Positions 29,882 through 39,982 of a DNA stretch of 64,000 nt are shown one piece after another. The notes under the pieces are model-generated. The model saw only the letters and a program-made list of their open reading frames with translations, was not told where the DNA came from and did not search any database. Position 1 is the stretch's first letter. Each line of letters starts with the position of its first letter. This DNA comes from Gemmobacter lutimaris. Lineage in GTDB: Bacteria; Pseudomonadota; Alphaproteobacteria; Rhodobacterales; Rhodobacteraceae. Both the position numbers and the translations under genes were made by a program. The DNA is taken from the NCBI RefSeq assembly GCF_003570715.1, contig NZ_QXXQ01000001.1, positions 248,001 through 312,000 of the forward strand. Reading direction: 5' to 3'.

Positions 29882-30679
29882 ATGGACTATCTGAGCGCGC
29901 TGAAATCCCTTCGCCTTGTCGCGATTCCCCGTCTGGCCGCCGGTGGCCGCTGGCGGGTCGAGGCGATGCGCGCCTATTCCGAAGCCTGCCTTCTGTGGTT
30001 CACCAAGGGCCAGGGCCGCATCACCATTGCCGGGGTAACGCGCGGCTACACCGCCCATAACGCCATCTTCATTCCGCCCGGCGTCATGCACGGCTTCGAG
30101 GTCGGCCCGCAGGTCTTTGGCACAGCGGTCTTCTTTGGCCGCGACTGCCCTGTTCCCCTGCCAAAAGAACCGCAGCACCTGCGCATCCGCGAAACCTTTG
30201 CCGCGCAAGAGTTGAACGTCACGCTGGATGCGATCCTGCGCGAGATGAGCGCCGACACACCTGCGCATGACCGCGCGACGCTGGCGCATCTGGGGCTTCT
30301 GGGGGTCTGGCTGGAACGCCAGATCGCCCGCGCCGCCCCCGAACAGCAGAAGCCCGATGCCGCCAAGCGTCTGGTCGCGCGCTACACCGCGCTGCTGGAG
30401 CGTGAATTCAGGTCCGGAATGGGTGTTGCCGATTTCGCCAACAGCCTTGGCGTGACGCCAACCCACCTGACCCGCTGCTGCAAACTGGCCTGCGGCCGCC
30501 CGGCCTCGGCCCTGCTGCACGACCGGCTGATTTTCGAGGCGCGGCGTCTGCTGTCTGAAACTGACCTGCCGGTGAACCTGATCGCGGGCAGCCTTGGCTT
30601 CACCTCGGCGGCCTATTTCACCCGCGCCTTCCAGCACCAGACCGGAAAATCCCCCACTGCCTTCCGCCGCGCGGGCTGA
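29882..30679 (+). CDS. AraC family transcriptional regulator
   Basis: This 265-residue protein has an N-terminal cupin-like sensor domain (about residues 1-130; FTKGQGRITIAG, IFIPPGVMHGFEV) and a C-terminal AraC domain (about 165-262) with two helix-turn-helices. The second HTH is in LIAGSLGFTSAAYFTRAFQHQTGKSPTAFR (C-terminal 35 residues). The ligand is unknown. It precedes the peptide ABC transporter operon by 283 nt on the same strand, so it might control it, but no direct evidence is visible. Confidence 0.9.
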   Translation: MDYLSALKSLRLVAIPRLAAGGRWRVEAMRAYSEACLLWFTKGQGRITIAGVTRGYTAHNAIFIPPGVMHGFEVGPQVFGTAVFFGRDCPVPLPKEPQHLRIRETFAAQELNVTLDAILREMSADTPAHDRATLAHLGLLGVWLERQIARAAPEQQKPDAAKRLVARYTALLEREFRSGMGVADFANSLGVTPTHLTRCCKLACGRPASALLHDRLIFEARRLLSETDLPVNLIAGSLGFTSAAYFTRAFQHQTGKSPTAFRRAG

Positions 30680-30701
30680 TCCGTTTCCGTCCCCCCGGCC
30701 T

Positions 30702-30728
30702 GACGATTTCCGCTTTAACGGAATCGTC
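30702..30728 (+). terminator. Hairpin after the AraC-type gene
   Basis: GACGATTTCCG pairs with CGGAATCGTC across CTTTAA, with one bulged T. AATTTT follows 5 nt later. It lies 22 nt after the stop and separates the regulator from the ABC operon. Confidence 0.55.
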
Positions 30729-30962
30729 ACGCAATTTTAAATCGCTTTCTGCGACTGTTTTCCGGGATTCCGTCCATTCCCGGTGGAATTATGTCGCAAA
30801 ATTGCTTTGCCTTGCCGAAAGCGGGCGTTGACGTCAGGGCCAAAAAAGGCACGATAGGTCTCGTGAAACTCCGATGTGGCCGGTTCAGGCGCCCGAGGGT
30901 GCGACCAGCCGCATGGCGATCGCCGCATAAAGACAACCAAAAGACCTGTCAGGGAGTAGAGA

Positions 30963-32603
30963 ATGATCCATACCAAACCTATCGCCGTTCACCCCGCCGC
31001 CCCGGCCTACGCCGAGGAAGTGCGCGCGGGCAGCCTGAGCCGGCGCGAATTCCTGACCCGCACCACCGCTTTGGGGGTTTCCGCGACCGCGGCCTATGGC
31101 TTGCTGGGTCTCGCGGCACCCACCCCGGCGCTGGCGCAGGAAACCCCGGTCATGGGCGGCACGCTGCGCATGAACATGGAAACCCGCGCGATGAAAGACC
31201 CCCGCACCTGGGACTGGTCGGAACTGGCGAACTTCGGGCGCGGCTGGCTGGAATATCTGGTCCAGTACAACAGCGACGGCACCTTCGAAGGGCGTCTGCT
31301 GGAAAGCTGGGCCGCCAATGACGATGCCACCGAATACACGCTGAACGTCCGCAAGGGCGTCACCTGGAACAACGGCGATGAATTCACCGCCGAGGATGTT
31401 GTGCATAATATCGACCGCTGGTGCGATGCCGGGGTCGAGGGCAATTCGATGGCCGCGCGCATGGGCGGGCTGGTTGACGAAGCCACCAAGAAGATGCGCG
31501 ACGGCGCGGTGACGGCGGTGGACAGCCATACCGTCAAACTGATGCTGCCTGCGCCCGACATCTCGATCATCGCGGGCTTCGCCGACTACCCGGCCGCCGT
31601 CGTGCACAAATCCTATGACAACGGCGACCCGACCGCCAACCCGATCGGCACCGGCCCCTACAAGCCCGAAGCCAACGAGGTCGGCGTCAAGCAGATCCTC
31701 GTCAAGAACACCGATCACAAATGGTGGGGTGAAGGCGCCTATCTGGACCGGATCGAATATATCGACTACGGCACCGACCCGGCCGCCGTCGTGGCCGCGG
31801 CCGAGGCGGGCGAAATCGACGCGACCTATCGCACCGAGGGCGATTTCGTCGCCGTGTTCGACGGCCTTGGCTTCGCGAAATCCGAGGCACTGACCGCCGG
31901 CACGCTGGCGATCCGCTTCCACCATGCCGCCGCACCTTATGACAATGTGGCGGTACGCAAGGCGCTGCAACTCGCTGTCGATAACGCGGTTGTTCTGGAA
32001 CTCGGCTATGCCGGTCTGGGCCAGGTGGCGGAAAACCACCATGTCTGCCCGATCCACCCGGAATATGCCGAACTTCCGCCGCTGACCGTTGATCCGGCCA
32101 AGGCAAAAGAAGATCTCGCCGCCGCAGGCCATGCCGATACGGAATTCGAGCTGATCTCGCTGGATGACAACTGGCAATCCGCCTCCTGTGACGCGGTGGC
32201 CGCGCAATTGCGCGATGCCGGGATCAACGTGAAGCGGACCATCCTGCCCGGCTCGACCTTCTGGAACGACTGGCTGAAATACCCGTTCTCGGCAACTGAA
32301 TGGAACATGCGTCCGCTCGGTGTGCAGATCCTGCAACTCGCCTACAAGACGGGCGTGGCCTGGAACGAGACCGCCTTCTCCAACGCCGAGTTCGACGAAA
32401 AGCTGGGCGAGGCGCTGGCCATCGCCGATGCCGACAAGCGGCGTGAGGTGATGAAGCGGCTGGAAGAGATCATGCAGGAACAGGGTGTGCTGATCCAGCC
32501 CTACTGGCGTTCTCTATTCCGTCACATGACCGACAAGGTGCGTGGCTGCGAAATGCACCCGACCTTCGAACACCACCACTACAAGTGGTGGTTGACGGCC
32601 TGA
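30963..32603 (+). CDS. ABC transporter substrate-binding protein, family 5
   Basis: This 546-residue periplasmic solute-binding protein is of the SBP_bac_5 (dipeptide/oligopeptide/nickel) type. A twin-arginine signal ([19 protein letters not shown]) ends at a typical ALAQ cleavage site near residue 60. The SBP core then begins [21 protein letters not shown]. The ligand cannot be read off; peptide or opine import are possible. The RBS GGGAG lies 8 nt before the ATG. It is the first gene of a complete importer operon. Confidence 0.93.
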   Translation: MIHTKPIAVHPAAPAYAEEVRAGSLSRREFLTRTTALGVSATAAYGLLGLAAPTPALAQETPVMGGTLRMNMETRAMKDPRTWDWSELANFGRGWLEYLVQYNSDGTFEGRLLESWAANDDATEYTLNVRKGVTWNNGDEFTAEDVVHNIDRWCDAGVEGNSMAARMGGLVDEATKKMRDGAVTAVDSHTVKLMLPAPDISIIAGFADYPAAVVHKSYDNGDPTANPIGTGPYKPEANEVGVKQILVKNTDHKWWGEGAYLDRIEYIDYGTDPAAVVAAAEAGEIDATYRTEGDFVAVFDGLGFAKSEALTAGTLAIRFHHAAAPYDNVAVRKALQLAVDNAVVLELGYAGLGQVAENHHVCPIHPEYAELPPLTVDPAKAKEDLAAAGHADTEFELISLDDNWQSASCDAVAAQLRDAGINVKRTILPGSTFWNDWLKYPFSATEWNMRPLGVQILQLAYKTGVAWNETAFSNAEFDEKLGEALAIADADKRREVMKRLEEIMQEQGVLIQPYWRSLFRHMTDKVRGCEMHPTFEHHHYKWWLTA

Positions 32604-32613
32604 TCGCCGATCG

Positions 32614-32636
32614 GGGCGCGCCCGCGCGGCGCGCCC
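32614..32636 (+). terminator. Intercistronic hairpin after the binding-protein gene
   Basis: A perfect 9-bp stem GGGCGCGCC/GGCGCGCCC with a 5-nt loop lies 10 nt after the stop of the binding-protein gene and before the permease gene. No T-run follows. It may protect or partly terminate the upstream message, raising binding-protein yield. Confidence 0.55.
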
Positions 32637-32702
32637 TCTCCTTGCCATACGGGCCACGCGCCCGCGCCCTGAAGCCTGCCGCCCGGAAAGGCCCGTGCCG
32701 CC

Positions 32703-33749
32703 ATGGCCAAATTCCTGTTTCGACGCCTGTTCACGATGATCGCCACGGCCCTGTGCCTGACCTTCATCGTGTTCTACCTGACCAACCTGCCCCCGAACCT
32801 TGAGAAGATCGCCAAATCCGAGGCCGGATCGCGGATTTCCGATGCCGAGGTGGAAAGCTGGCTGCAAAAGAACGGCTATGCGCAGCCGCTTCTGGGCCGC
32901 TATGGCGAATGGCTGGGCGTGCTGCCCGGCTGGACCGCGACCGCCGACGACGGCAAGGTCACCGGCCGCTGCATCCCCAAGGGCAGTGACCCGGCCGCCG
33001 CGCCGCGTTTCTGCGGTGTGCTGCAAGGCAACTGGGGCTGGTCCAACGTGTTCAAGGAACCGGTGTCGCAGATCATTGCCACCCGCCTGTCGCTGACCGG
33101 CTGGCTGATGCTGTCGGTCATGGCGCTGATGGTGCCGGTCGCGCTGTTGATCGGGGTGCTGGCGGGGATGCGCGAGGGGTCGAAGCTTGACCGCACGCTG
33201 TCCACCTTCTCCATCGCCACCACGGCCACGCCGGAATATGTGTCGGGCGTGCTGTTCATCACCATCTTCGCCTCGTCCATGACCGGGCTGAAATGGTTCA
33301 AGGGTTCGGCCACCTCGGCCATGGATGACATCACCTTTGAAAACTTCTTCCTGCCGGTGCTGACCATCGCGCTTTATGGCATCGGCTATATCGCCCGCAT
33401 GACCCGCGCCAGCATGACCGAGGTGATGACCGCGCAATATATCCGCACCGCGTTGCTGAAGGGCGTCAGCTTCCGTCAGGTGGTGATGCGCCACGCGCTG
33501 CGCAATGCGCTGATTGCGCCCTTCACCGTCATCATGTTGCAATTCCCCTGGCTCCTGAACGGCGTGGTGATCGTGGAAACGCTTTTCAACTACAAGGGCT
33601 TCGGCTGGACACTGGTGCAGGCCGCCGGCAACAACGACATCGACCTGCTGCTGGGCTGTTCCGTGGTCGCCGTCGCCGTCGTGCTGATCACCCAGCTCAT
33701 TTCCGATGTCGGCTATGCCTGGCTCAACCCCCGCATCCGGCTGTCGTGA
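32703..33749 (+). CDS. ABC transporter permease, DppB type
   Basis: This 348-residue inner-membrane permease is of the BPD_transp_1 family. It starts with FLFRRLFTMIATALCLTFIVFYLTNL (positions 4-29) and contains the EAA-like loop MTEVMTAQYIRTALLKGVSFRQVV, in which the ATPase contacts the permease. A long periplasmic loop (about residues 32-110) follows the first span, as in other DppB proteins. It is the second gene of the importer operon. Confidence 0.93.
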   Translation: MAKFLFRRLFTMIATALCLTFIVFYLTNLPPNLEKIAKSEAGSRISDAEVESWLQKNGYAQPLLGRYGEWLGVLPGWTATADDGKVTGRCIPKGSDPAAAPRFCGVLQGNWGWSNVFKEPVSQIIATRLSLTGWLMLSVMALMVPVALLIGVLAGMREGSKLDRTLSTFSIATTATPEYVSGVLFITIFASSMTGLKWFKGSATSAMDDITFENFFLPVLTIALYGIGYIARMTRASMTEVMTAQYIRTALLKGVSFRQVVMRHALRNALIAPFTVIMLQFPWLLNGVVIVETLFNYKGFGWTLVQAAGNNDIDLLLGCSVVAVAVVLITQLISDVGYAWLNPRIRLS

Positions 33750-33761
33750 GGAGCTGATCTG

Positions 33762-34952
33762 ATGGACGCACTCGGCTTCACCCAGATCCTCGTGACCATG
33801 ATCGGCCGCTTCTGGCCGGTCTGGATCGCGCTGGCCCTGACCTTCGCGCTTTCGATCACCTACAAACGGCGGCTCGGCCTTTACGGCCGGCTGTTCGACA
33901 GCCCCATCGGCATGACCGGCTTCGCGCTGGTGATGTTCTGGGTCTTCACCGCGCTTTTCGCCAATATCGTGGCCACCCATGACCCGCTGGCGCAGATTTC
34001 CGGCATGAAGAACGCGCTGCCCGGCAGCCCGCTGAAAAACCCGGTCGAGGGCATCTATGCCCATTACCTGCTGGGCGGCGACAACCTTGCCCGCGACGTG
34101 TTTTCACGCATGGTGGTCGGCGCGCGCTCGGTGCTGACCATCGCCCCCGCGGCCACCGCCTTCGCCTTCATGGCCGGGATCACGCTGGGCCTGCCTGCCG
34201 GCTATTTCGGCGGCCGGCTTGATACCGGGCTCAGCTTCGTGGCGAACCTTGTTCTGGCCTTCCCGGTGATCCTGATGTTCTACCTGCTGGTCACCCCGGA
34301 AATCCGCGAGACCGGACCGCTGCTGCTGGGCTGGCGCGCCTCGATCCCTAATGTGATGGCGGCAATCCTGTTCGCCTTCCCCATCCTGTTCCTCTGCATC
34401 CTGTGGAACGCGCGCTTCTTCACCACCCCGGCGCGGCGCAACCTCTATGTCGGAGTGACGCTGGTGCTGGGTCTGTGGATCTACGCGGGCCTTGCCTTCC
34501 GGGCCGATCCCTTCGGCCTCTGGATCATGGAGCCGAACCTGCTGAACGTCTTCGTCTCGGTGGTTTTCGTCAACGCCCCCACCGTGTTCCGCATCGTGCG
34601 CGGCATCACCATGGACCTGAAATCCCGCGATTACGTCGCCGCTGCCCAGACCCGCGGCGAAGGCCCGTGGTATATCATGCTGTGGGAGGTGCTGCCCAAT
34701 GCGCGCGGGCCGCTGATCGTCGATTTCTGCCTGCGGATCGGCTATACCACCATCCTGCTCGGCACGCTGGGCTTCTTCGGCCTTGGCGTCAGCCCGGAAA
34801 GCCCGGACTGGGGGTCCACCATCAATGCGGGCCGGAAGCTTCTGTCGATCTTCCCGGTCCCCGCGCTGGTCCCCGCCATTGCGCTGATGAGCCTTGTGCT
34901 GGGCCTGAACCTGCTGGCTGACGGCCTGCGCGAAGAAAGCCTGAAGGATTGA
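33762..34952 (+). CDS. ABC transporter permease, DppC type
   Basis: This is the 396-residue second permease subunit, larger than the roughly 300 residues of standard DppC. It has extra hydrophobic segments at the N-terminus and mid-protein (ILFAFPILFLCILWN and VGVTLVLGLWIYAGLAF). The coupling loop is in MDLKSRDYVAAAQTRGEGPWYIML. It starts 12 nt after the DppB-type gene, with GGAG before the ATG. The added segments are family-typical of a subset of such importers in alphaproteobacteria, but I cannot name the subset. Confidence 0.9.
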   Translation: MDALGFTQILVTMIGRFWPVWIALALTFALSITYKRRLGLYGRLFDSPIGMTGFALVMFWVFTALFANIVATHDPLAQISGMKNALPGSPLKNPVEGIYAHYLLGGDNLARDVFSRMVVGARSVLTIAPAATAFAFMAGITLGLPAGYFGGRLDTGLSFVANLVLAFPVILMFYLLVTPEIRETGPLLLGWRASIPNVMAAILFAFPILFLCILWNARFFTTPARRNLYVGVTLVLGLWIYAGLAFRADPFGLWIMEPNLLNVFVSVVFVNAPTVFRIVRGITMDLKSRDYVAAAQTRGEGPWYIMLWEVLPNARGPLIVDFCLRIGYTTILLGTLGFFGLGVSPESPDWGSTINAGRKLLSIFPVPALVPAIALMSLVLGLNLLADGLREESLKD

Positions 34953-34956
34953 TGCG

Positions 34957-37041
34957 ATGACAAGTTCAGACTGGACCCCGGATCAACCCATCCTTGAAAT
35001 CGAGAACCTCTCGATCTCCTTCTTCACGCGGCTGCGCGAAATCCCGGCGGTGATGGATTTCTCCTGCACCGTCCTGCCGGGCGAGGCGATGGGGCTGGTG
35101 GGGGAAAGCGGGTGTGGCAAATCCACCGTGGCGCTGGCCGTCATGCGCTATCTGGGCAAGAATGGCCGCATCACCGGCGGGTCGATCCGCTTCAAGGGCC
35201 GCGACCTGACGCAGATGTCGGATGACGAACTGCGCCGCATCCGTGGCTCGGAAATCGCGATGATCTATCAGGAGCCGATGGCCTCGCTGAACCCCGCGAT
35301 GCGGATCGGCGCACAACTGGCCGAGGTTCCGATGATCCATCGCGGCATGGCCAGGGCCGAGGCCTGGGCGCTGGCCCGCCAGATCGTCGCCGACGTGCGC
35401 CTGCCCGACCCCGACCGCATCCTGCAAGCCTATCCGCATCAGCTTTCGGGCGGGCAGCAGCAGCGCATCGTCATCGCCATGGCGCTGATGTCGAAACCCG
35501 CGCTGCTGATCCTTGACGAGCCGACCACGGCGCTGGATGTGACGGTGGAGGCCGGGATTGTCGATCTGGTCAAGGAACTGGCCGAGAAATACGGCACCTC
35601 GATGCTGTTCATCAGCCACAACCTTGGGCTGGTGATGGAGGTCTGCGACCGTCTGACCGTGATGTATTCCGGCGAGGCGGTGGAAACGGGCAGCGTGGCC
35701 GAGGTCTTTGACCGCATGCGCCACCCCTATACACAGGCGCTGTTCCGCTCGATCCCGCTGCCCGGCGCCGACAAGAACAGCCGTCCGCTGGTCGCCATCC
35801 CCGGCAACTTCCCCTTGCCGCATGAGCGACCCAACGGCTGTAACTTCGGGCCGCGCTGCGATTACTTCGCGGAAGGCCGCTGCAATGCGGGCGACATTAC
35901 CATGACCGAGGTCGGGCCCCGCCATGAAAGCCGCTGCCTGCGGGTGGACGAAATTGACTGGTCCGCCCCGCCGGTCGCCAAGGCGACGCAGGGCAAGGCC
36001 GAGATCGGCGAAGTGGTGCTGCGCATGGAAGACCTGCGCAAATATTACGAGGTCACCGGCGGCGGCGTCTTCGGTGGCGGCCCGGCCAAGGTGGTGAAGG
36101 CCAATGAAACGCTCAGCTTCGAGGCCCGCGCGGGCGAAACGCTGGCCATCGTGGGCGAATCCGGCTGCGGCAAATCCACCTTCGCCAAGGTGCTGATGGG
36201 GCTGGAAACCGCGACCAGCGGCAAGATCATGCTTTATGACCGTGACATCCAGAACACCCCCATCGAAAAGCGCAACACCGATACCGTCTCGGGCGTGCAG
36301 ATGGTGTTCCAGAACCCGTTCGACACGCTCAACCCCTCGATGACCGTCGGCCGTCAGATCATCCGCGCGCTGGAGATCTTCGGTCAGGGTGCCTCCGACG
36401 AGGACCGCCGCGCGCGCATGCTGGAACTGCTGGATCTGGTGAAGCTGCCGCGTGCCTTTGCCGACCGCATGCCGCGCCAGTTGTCGGGCGGACAGAAACA
36501 GCGCGTCGGCATCGCCCGCGCCTTCGCGGGCGGCGCCAAGGTTGTGGTGGCGGACGAGCCCGTCTCGGCGCTGGATGTCTCGGTGCAGGCCGCTGTCACC
36601 GACCTTCTCATGGACATTCAGCGCGAAAACGGCACGACGCTTCTGTTCATCAGCCATGACCTGTCGATCGTGCGTTACCTGTCGGACCGGGTGATGGTGA
36701 TGTATCTGGGGCATGTGGTGGAGTTGGGCACCACCGATCAGGTGTTCCAGCCGCCCTACCACCCCTATACCGAGGCATTGCTGTCGGCTGTGCCCATCGC
36801 CGACACCCATGTGCAGAAGAAACGCATCGTGCTGGAGGGCGATATTCCTTCCGCGATGAATCCGCCACCGGGATGCCCGTTCCAGACGCGCTGCCGCTGG
36901 AAATCGCAGGTGCCGGGGGGCCTCTGTGAACGCGAGGTGCCGCCGGTGCAGCATCTGGCGGGTGGGCATCAGATCAAGTGCCACCTGTCGGACGAAGCCC
37001 TGACTACCATGGAGCCGGTCATCAAGATCGCCGCCGAATAG
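34957..37041 (+). CDS. Fused ABC transporter ATPase (DppD-DppF type)
   Basis: This 694-residue protein carries two ATP-binding cassettes. The first (about residues 1-330) has Walker A GESGCGKST and signature LSGGQQQR; the second (about 355-690) has GESGCGKST and LSGGQKQR. Each is followed by an oligopeptide-transport C-terminal element with clustered Cys (CNFGPRCDYF, CPFQTRCRW). In most operons these are two proteins, so this is a gene fusion. It is the last gene of the operon, starting 4 nt after the DppC stop. Confidence 0.94.
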   Translation: MTSSDWTPDQPILEIENLSISFFTRLREIPAVMDFSCTVLPGEAMGLVGESGCGKSTVALAVMRYLGKNGRITGGSIRFKGRDLTQMSDDELRRIRGSEIAMIYQEPMASLNPAMRIGAQLAEVPMIHRGMARAEAWALARQIVADVRLPDPDRILQAYPHQLSGGQQQRIVIAMALMSKPALLILDEPTTALDVTVEAGIVDLVKELAEKYGTSMLFISHNLGLVMEVCDRLTVMYSGEAVETGSVAEVFDRMRHPYTQALFRSIPLPGADKNSRPLVAIPGNFPLPHERPNGCNFGPRCDYFAEGRCNAGDITMTEVGPRHESRCLRVDEIDWSAPPVAKATQGKAEIGEVVLRMEDLRKYYEVTGGGVFGGGPAKVVKANETLSFEARAGETLAIVGESGCGKSTFAKVLMGLETATSGKIMLYDRDIQNTPIEKRNTDTVSGVQMVFQNPFDTLNPSMTVGRQIIRALEIFGQGASDEDRRARMLELLDLVKLPRAFADRMPRQLSGGQKQRVGIARAFAGGAKVVVADEPVSALDVSVQAAVTDLLMDIQRENGTTLLFISHDLSIVRYLSDRVMVMYLGHVVELGTTDQVFQPPYHPYTEALLSAVPIADTHVQKKRIVLEGDIPSAMNPPPGCPFQTRCRWKSQVPGGLCEREVPPVQHLAGGHQIKCHLSDEALTTMEPVIKIAAE

Positions 37042-37050
37042 GCGGCGATC
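37026..37050. terminator. Terminator at the end of the ABC operon
   Basis: A perfect 10-bp stem GATCGCCGCC/GGCGGCGATC with a 5-nt loop overlaps the ABC ATPase stop codon. It lies between two convergent genes and could serve both. Confidence 0.6.
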
Positions 37051-37059
37051 AGGGGCGTC

Positions 37060-38529
37060 TCAGTCCTTCTTCTTGTCCAGATGCTTGCGCAGGCGCGAGG
37101 GCGCCCCCCAGTTCTTCTTGTCACGGTAGGGGTTCTTGTCGCCCTGACCGCGGAAAGTGACCCGGATCGGCGTGCCCGGCATGTCGAAATGGTCACGCAG
37201 GCCATTGACCAGATAACGGCGATAGCTTTCGGGCATGAGATCGGGGTGTGAACACATCACCACGAAGCCCGGTGGCCGGGTTTTCACCTGCGTCATGTAG
37301 CGCAGCTTGATGCGCTTGCCACCCGGTGCCGGCGGCGGATGCGCCTCGGTCATCGCGCCCAGCCACGAGTTCAGCCGCGCGGTGGTGATCCGGCGGTTCC
37401 AGACATCATGCGCCTTCAGAATTGCATCATGCAGCCGGTCGAGGCCCCGGCCGGTCTTGGCAGAAACCGTGATCAGCGGCGCACCGCGCAATTGCGGCAG
37501 CAGGCGCTCGAACATCTCTTTCAGCTCGGCCAGCTTTTCCTGCTTCTCGCCTTCCAGATCCCATTTGTTGACTGCCACCACCACGGCGCGGCCCTCGGTT
37601 TCCGCGAAATCGGCGATGCGCAGATCCTGTTGCTCGAACGGGATTTCCACGTCCAGCAGCACCACCACGACCTCGGCAAAGCGCACCGCGCGCAGCCCGT
37701 CGGCCACCGACAGCTTTTCCAGCTTGTCGTTGATCTTCGCCTTCTTGCGCATCCCTGCTGTATCGAAGATGCGGGTGGGCGTGCCCATCCATTCGGTCCG
37801 CACCGAAATCGCGTCGCGGGTGATCCCCGCCTCGGGGCCGGTCAGCAGTCGGTCCTCGCCGATGATCTTGTTGATCAGCGTCGATTTGCCCGCATTCGGG
37901 CGGCCGATGACCGCGATCTGAAGCGGGCGGCGCGCAGTGGGCTTGTGCGCGTCTTCATCCGCCTCAAGCTCGGCCTCCTCCTCCGACACGTCCACATCGA
38001 CGATGGGCGCATCCAGCGCCCCGCGTTCCTCGAACTCTTCGCGGACCGGGCGCAGGATGTGATAAAGATCCTCCATCCCCTCGCCATGTTCGGCCGAAAG
38101 CCGCACCGGCTCGCCCAGACCAAGGCTGAAGGCCTCCAGCGCTCCGGCGTCGCCCGCCTTGCCCTCGGCCTTGTTCACGCCAAGGATGACGCGGGCGTTC
38201 TTACGGCGCAGGATGTCAGCGAACACTTCGTCGGACGGGGTGACCCCCACCCGCCCGTCGATCAGGAACAGGCAGACATCGGCCAGTTCGACCGCACGTT
38301 CGGTCAGCCGCCGCATGCGGCCTTGCAGGCTGTCGTCCGTCACCTCCTCCAGACCCGCCGTGTCGATCACGGTAAAGCGCATGTCAAACAGCCGCGCATC
38401 GCCTTCGCGCAGGTCACGGGTGACGCCGGGCTGGTCATCGACCAGCGCCAGCTTTTTGCCGACGAGGCGGTTGAACAGGGTCGATTTGCCCACATTCGGG
38501 CGGCCGACTATCGCGAGCGTAAAGGTCAT
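37060..38529 (-). CDS. der: Ribosome biogenesis GTPase Der (EngA)
   Basis: This essential GTPase has two G-domains in tandem and acts in 50S subunit maturation. It has 489 residues. The G1 motifs are GRPNVGKST (near residue 9) and GRPNAGKST (near 211), with DTAGL/DTAGM G3 motifs and NKWD for the second G4. A C-terminal KH-like domain (about 385-470) binds rRNA. The acidic linker ([15 protein letters not shown]) lies between the G-domains. It follows bamB and yfgM-like genes on the same strand, as in gammaproteobacteria. Confidence 0.96.
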   Translation of the reverse strand: MTFTLAIVGRPNVGKSTLFNRLVGKKLALVDDQPGVTRDLREGDARLFDMRFTVIDTAGLEEVTDDSLQGRMRRLTERAVELADVCLFLIDGRVGVTPSDEVFADILRRKNARVILGVNKAEGKAGDAGALEAFSLGLGEPVRLSAEHGEGMEDLYHILRPVREEFEERGALDAPIVDVDVSEEEAELEADEDAHKPTARRPLQIAVIGRPNAGKSTLINKIIGEDRLLTGPEAGITRDAISVRTEWMGTPTRIFDTAGMRKKAKINDKLEKLSVADGLRAVRFAEVVVVLLDVEIPFEQQDLRIADFAETEGRAVVVAVNKWDLEGEKQEKLAELKEMFERLLPQLRGAPLITVSAKTGRGLDRLHDAILKAHDVWNRRITTARLNSWLGAMTEAHPPPAPGGKRIKLRYMTQVKTRPPGFVVMCSHPDLMPESYRRYLVNGLRDHFDMPGTPIRVTFRGQGDKNPYRDKKNWGAPSRLRKHLDKKKD

Positions 38530-38601
38530 CCTGCCCTCCGGGGGCGTGTCACGGGCAAGGCCCGGTTGAAACCGAAGAGGGGCGGATACACCGGATCGGC
38601 G

Positions 38602-39948
38602 TCAACGGAAAGCGTGAAGTTGCCCGTTTGCCCCGACGACGAACAGCATTCCCCCCGCAAGCGCAGGCTGCGTGGCTGCCCCGCCGGGGATCGGCGCAGA
38701 GAAAACCAGCGTGCCGTCAGTGGGGGAAAACAGCCGCAGCAGCCCGTCGCCCGAGACGACCGCGATGCGCCCGCCTGCCAGAACCGGCCCGAAATGGGCT
38801 GTGATCGCCTTGTGCTTGCGCGGGTTTTCCTTCTCGAAATAAGGCATCGGCACAGACCACAGGATTTCTCCGGTGGCTGCGTCCAGCCGCACCAGATGTG
38901 CCTCGTCATTCACGAGGAACAGTGAACCGCCCGCCACGACCACCGGCCCCAGCGCGCCTTCCGGCGCCGTCCATTTCGTTTCGCCCGACGCGGCATCCAG
39001 CGCATAGGTCCGCCCGGCGGCATTGCCGACATAGACGGTCTGCCCCGAAACCACCGGATCGCCGGTGATGTCGGTCACAATGCCATAGGCCCGGCCAAGG
39101 CGTTGCCCCACCACCGCGGCGCCCCAGGTCTTGACCCCGGCATCCTTCAGCACCGCGATCATCTCGCCCGAGACGGTCGGCACCAGAACGGTGCGGTCGG
39201 CAATGGCCGGGCCTGCGGTGCCTGTCATCCCGGTCACACCCGGCGTGCCCGGCACTTCCCAGCGCACCTTGCCATCCGCGGCCGAAACCGCCCAGGCGGC
39301 GCTGTCGCGGCCCGCGACATAGACGGTATCGCCTTCCACGGCCGGGGCCCCTGCCACAGCCGCCCCAAGACGCTGACGCCAGATCACCCCGCCGGACCCG
39401 GCATCGACGGCAATCAGCTCACCATAGCTGGTGGCGATGAAGACCCGGCCATTGCCATAGGCCAGACCGCCGCCCGAAATATCGCTGGCACGGTCGCCTT
39501 CCGGAGTCAGATCGGTGGTCCAGACCGGCGCCCCGCCCAGCGAGGTCGCTTGCAGACCCATCTGCGCATCCAGCGTATAGACCTTGCCCCCGCCGATCAC
39601 CGGCGCGGCCGAAATGCGGTTGCGACGGCTGCTTGCCTTGCCGATATTGGCCGACCATACCAGTTGCGGCGCGGCGCTCAGCGCGCCGTGCGGCGCCAGA
39701 TGGCGGGCATTGCCCCCCCGATGCGTCCATTCCGCATTGGCCTGCGCGGCGGGCAATGCGATCGGCACCGAGCGGTTAACCATCTTGCCCGAGGTATCGA
39801 CAGGATTGGGGCTTTCGGCCGTCGGAATGCTGGCCTCCAGATCGGCGCGGGTGCCGAACCGTTCACCGGGCAGGATCACCTCTTTCTCGCAGGCGGCAAG
39901 CAGCGCGACGAGGGCAAGGCCGGAGACGGCGGGTCTGATGAAGGTCAC
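38602..39948 (-). CDS. bamB: Outer membrane assembly lipoprotein BamB (PQQ-like propeller)
   Basis: BamB is a lipoprotein of the BAM complex that helps insert beta-barrel proteins. The protein has 448 residues, with a lipobox LVALLAAC near residue 20 and repeated PQQ-propeller blades (VYTLDAQMGLQATSL, IAVDAGSGGVIWRQRL, YALDAASGETKWTAP and others). The GTG at 39948 is chosen because GGGAG lies 6 nt before it and the signal peptide follows directly. It lies between yfgM-like and der genes, 34 and 72 nt away. Confidence 0.9.
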   Translation of the reverse strand: MTFIRPAVSGLALVALLAACEKEVILPGERFGTRADLEASIPTAESPNPVDTSGKMVNRSVPIALPAAQANAEWTHRGGNARHLAPHGALSAAPQLVWSANIGKASSRRNRISAAPVIGGGKVYTLDAQMGLQATSLGGAPVWTTDLTPEGDRASDISGGGLAYGNGRVFIATSYGELIAVDAGSGGVIWRQRLGAAVAGAPAVEGDTVYVAGRDSAAWAVSAADGKVRWEVPGTPGVTGMTGTAGPAIADRTVLVPTVSGEMIAVLKDAGVKTWGAAVVGQRLGRAYGIVTDITGDPVVSGQTVYVGNAAGRTYALDAASGETKWTAPEGALGPVVVAGGSLFLVNDEAHLVRLDAATGEILWSVPMPYFEKENPRKHKAITAHFGPVLAGGRIAVVSGDGLLRLFSPTDGTLVFSAPIPGGAATQPALAGGMLFVVGANGQLHAFR

Positions 39949-39982
39949 GGATATCTCCCGTTGCAAGCGTCGGCGGCGGAGG

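Noticed and set aside
30828-30856. Promoter TTGACG-N17-ACGATA before the ABC operon
   Set aside because: The -10 element matches poorly; the operon surely has a promoter in this gap, but I cannot place it.
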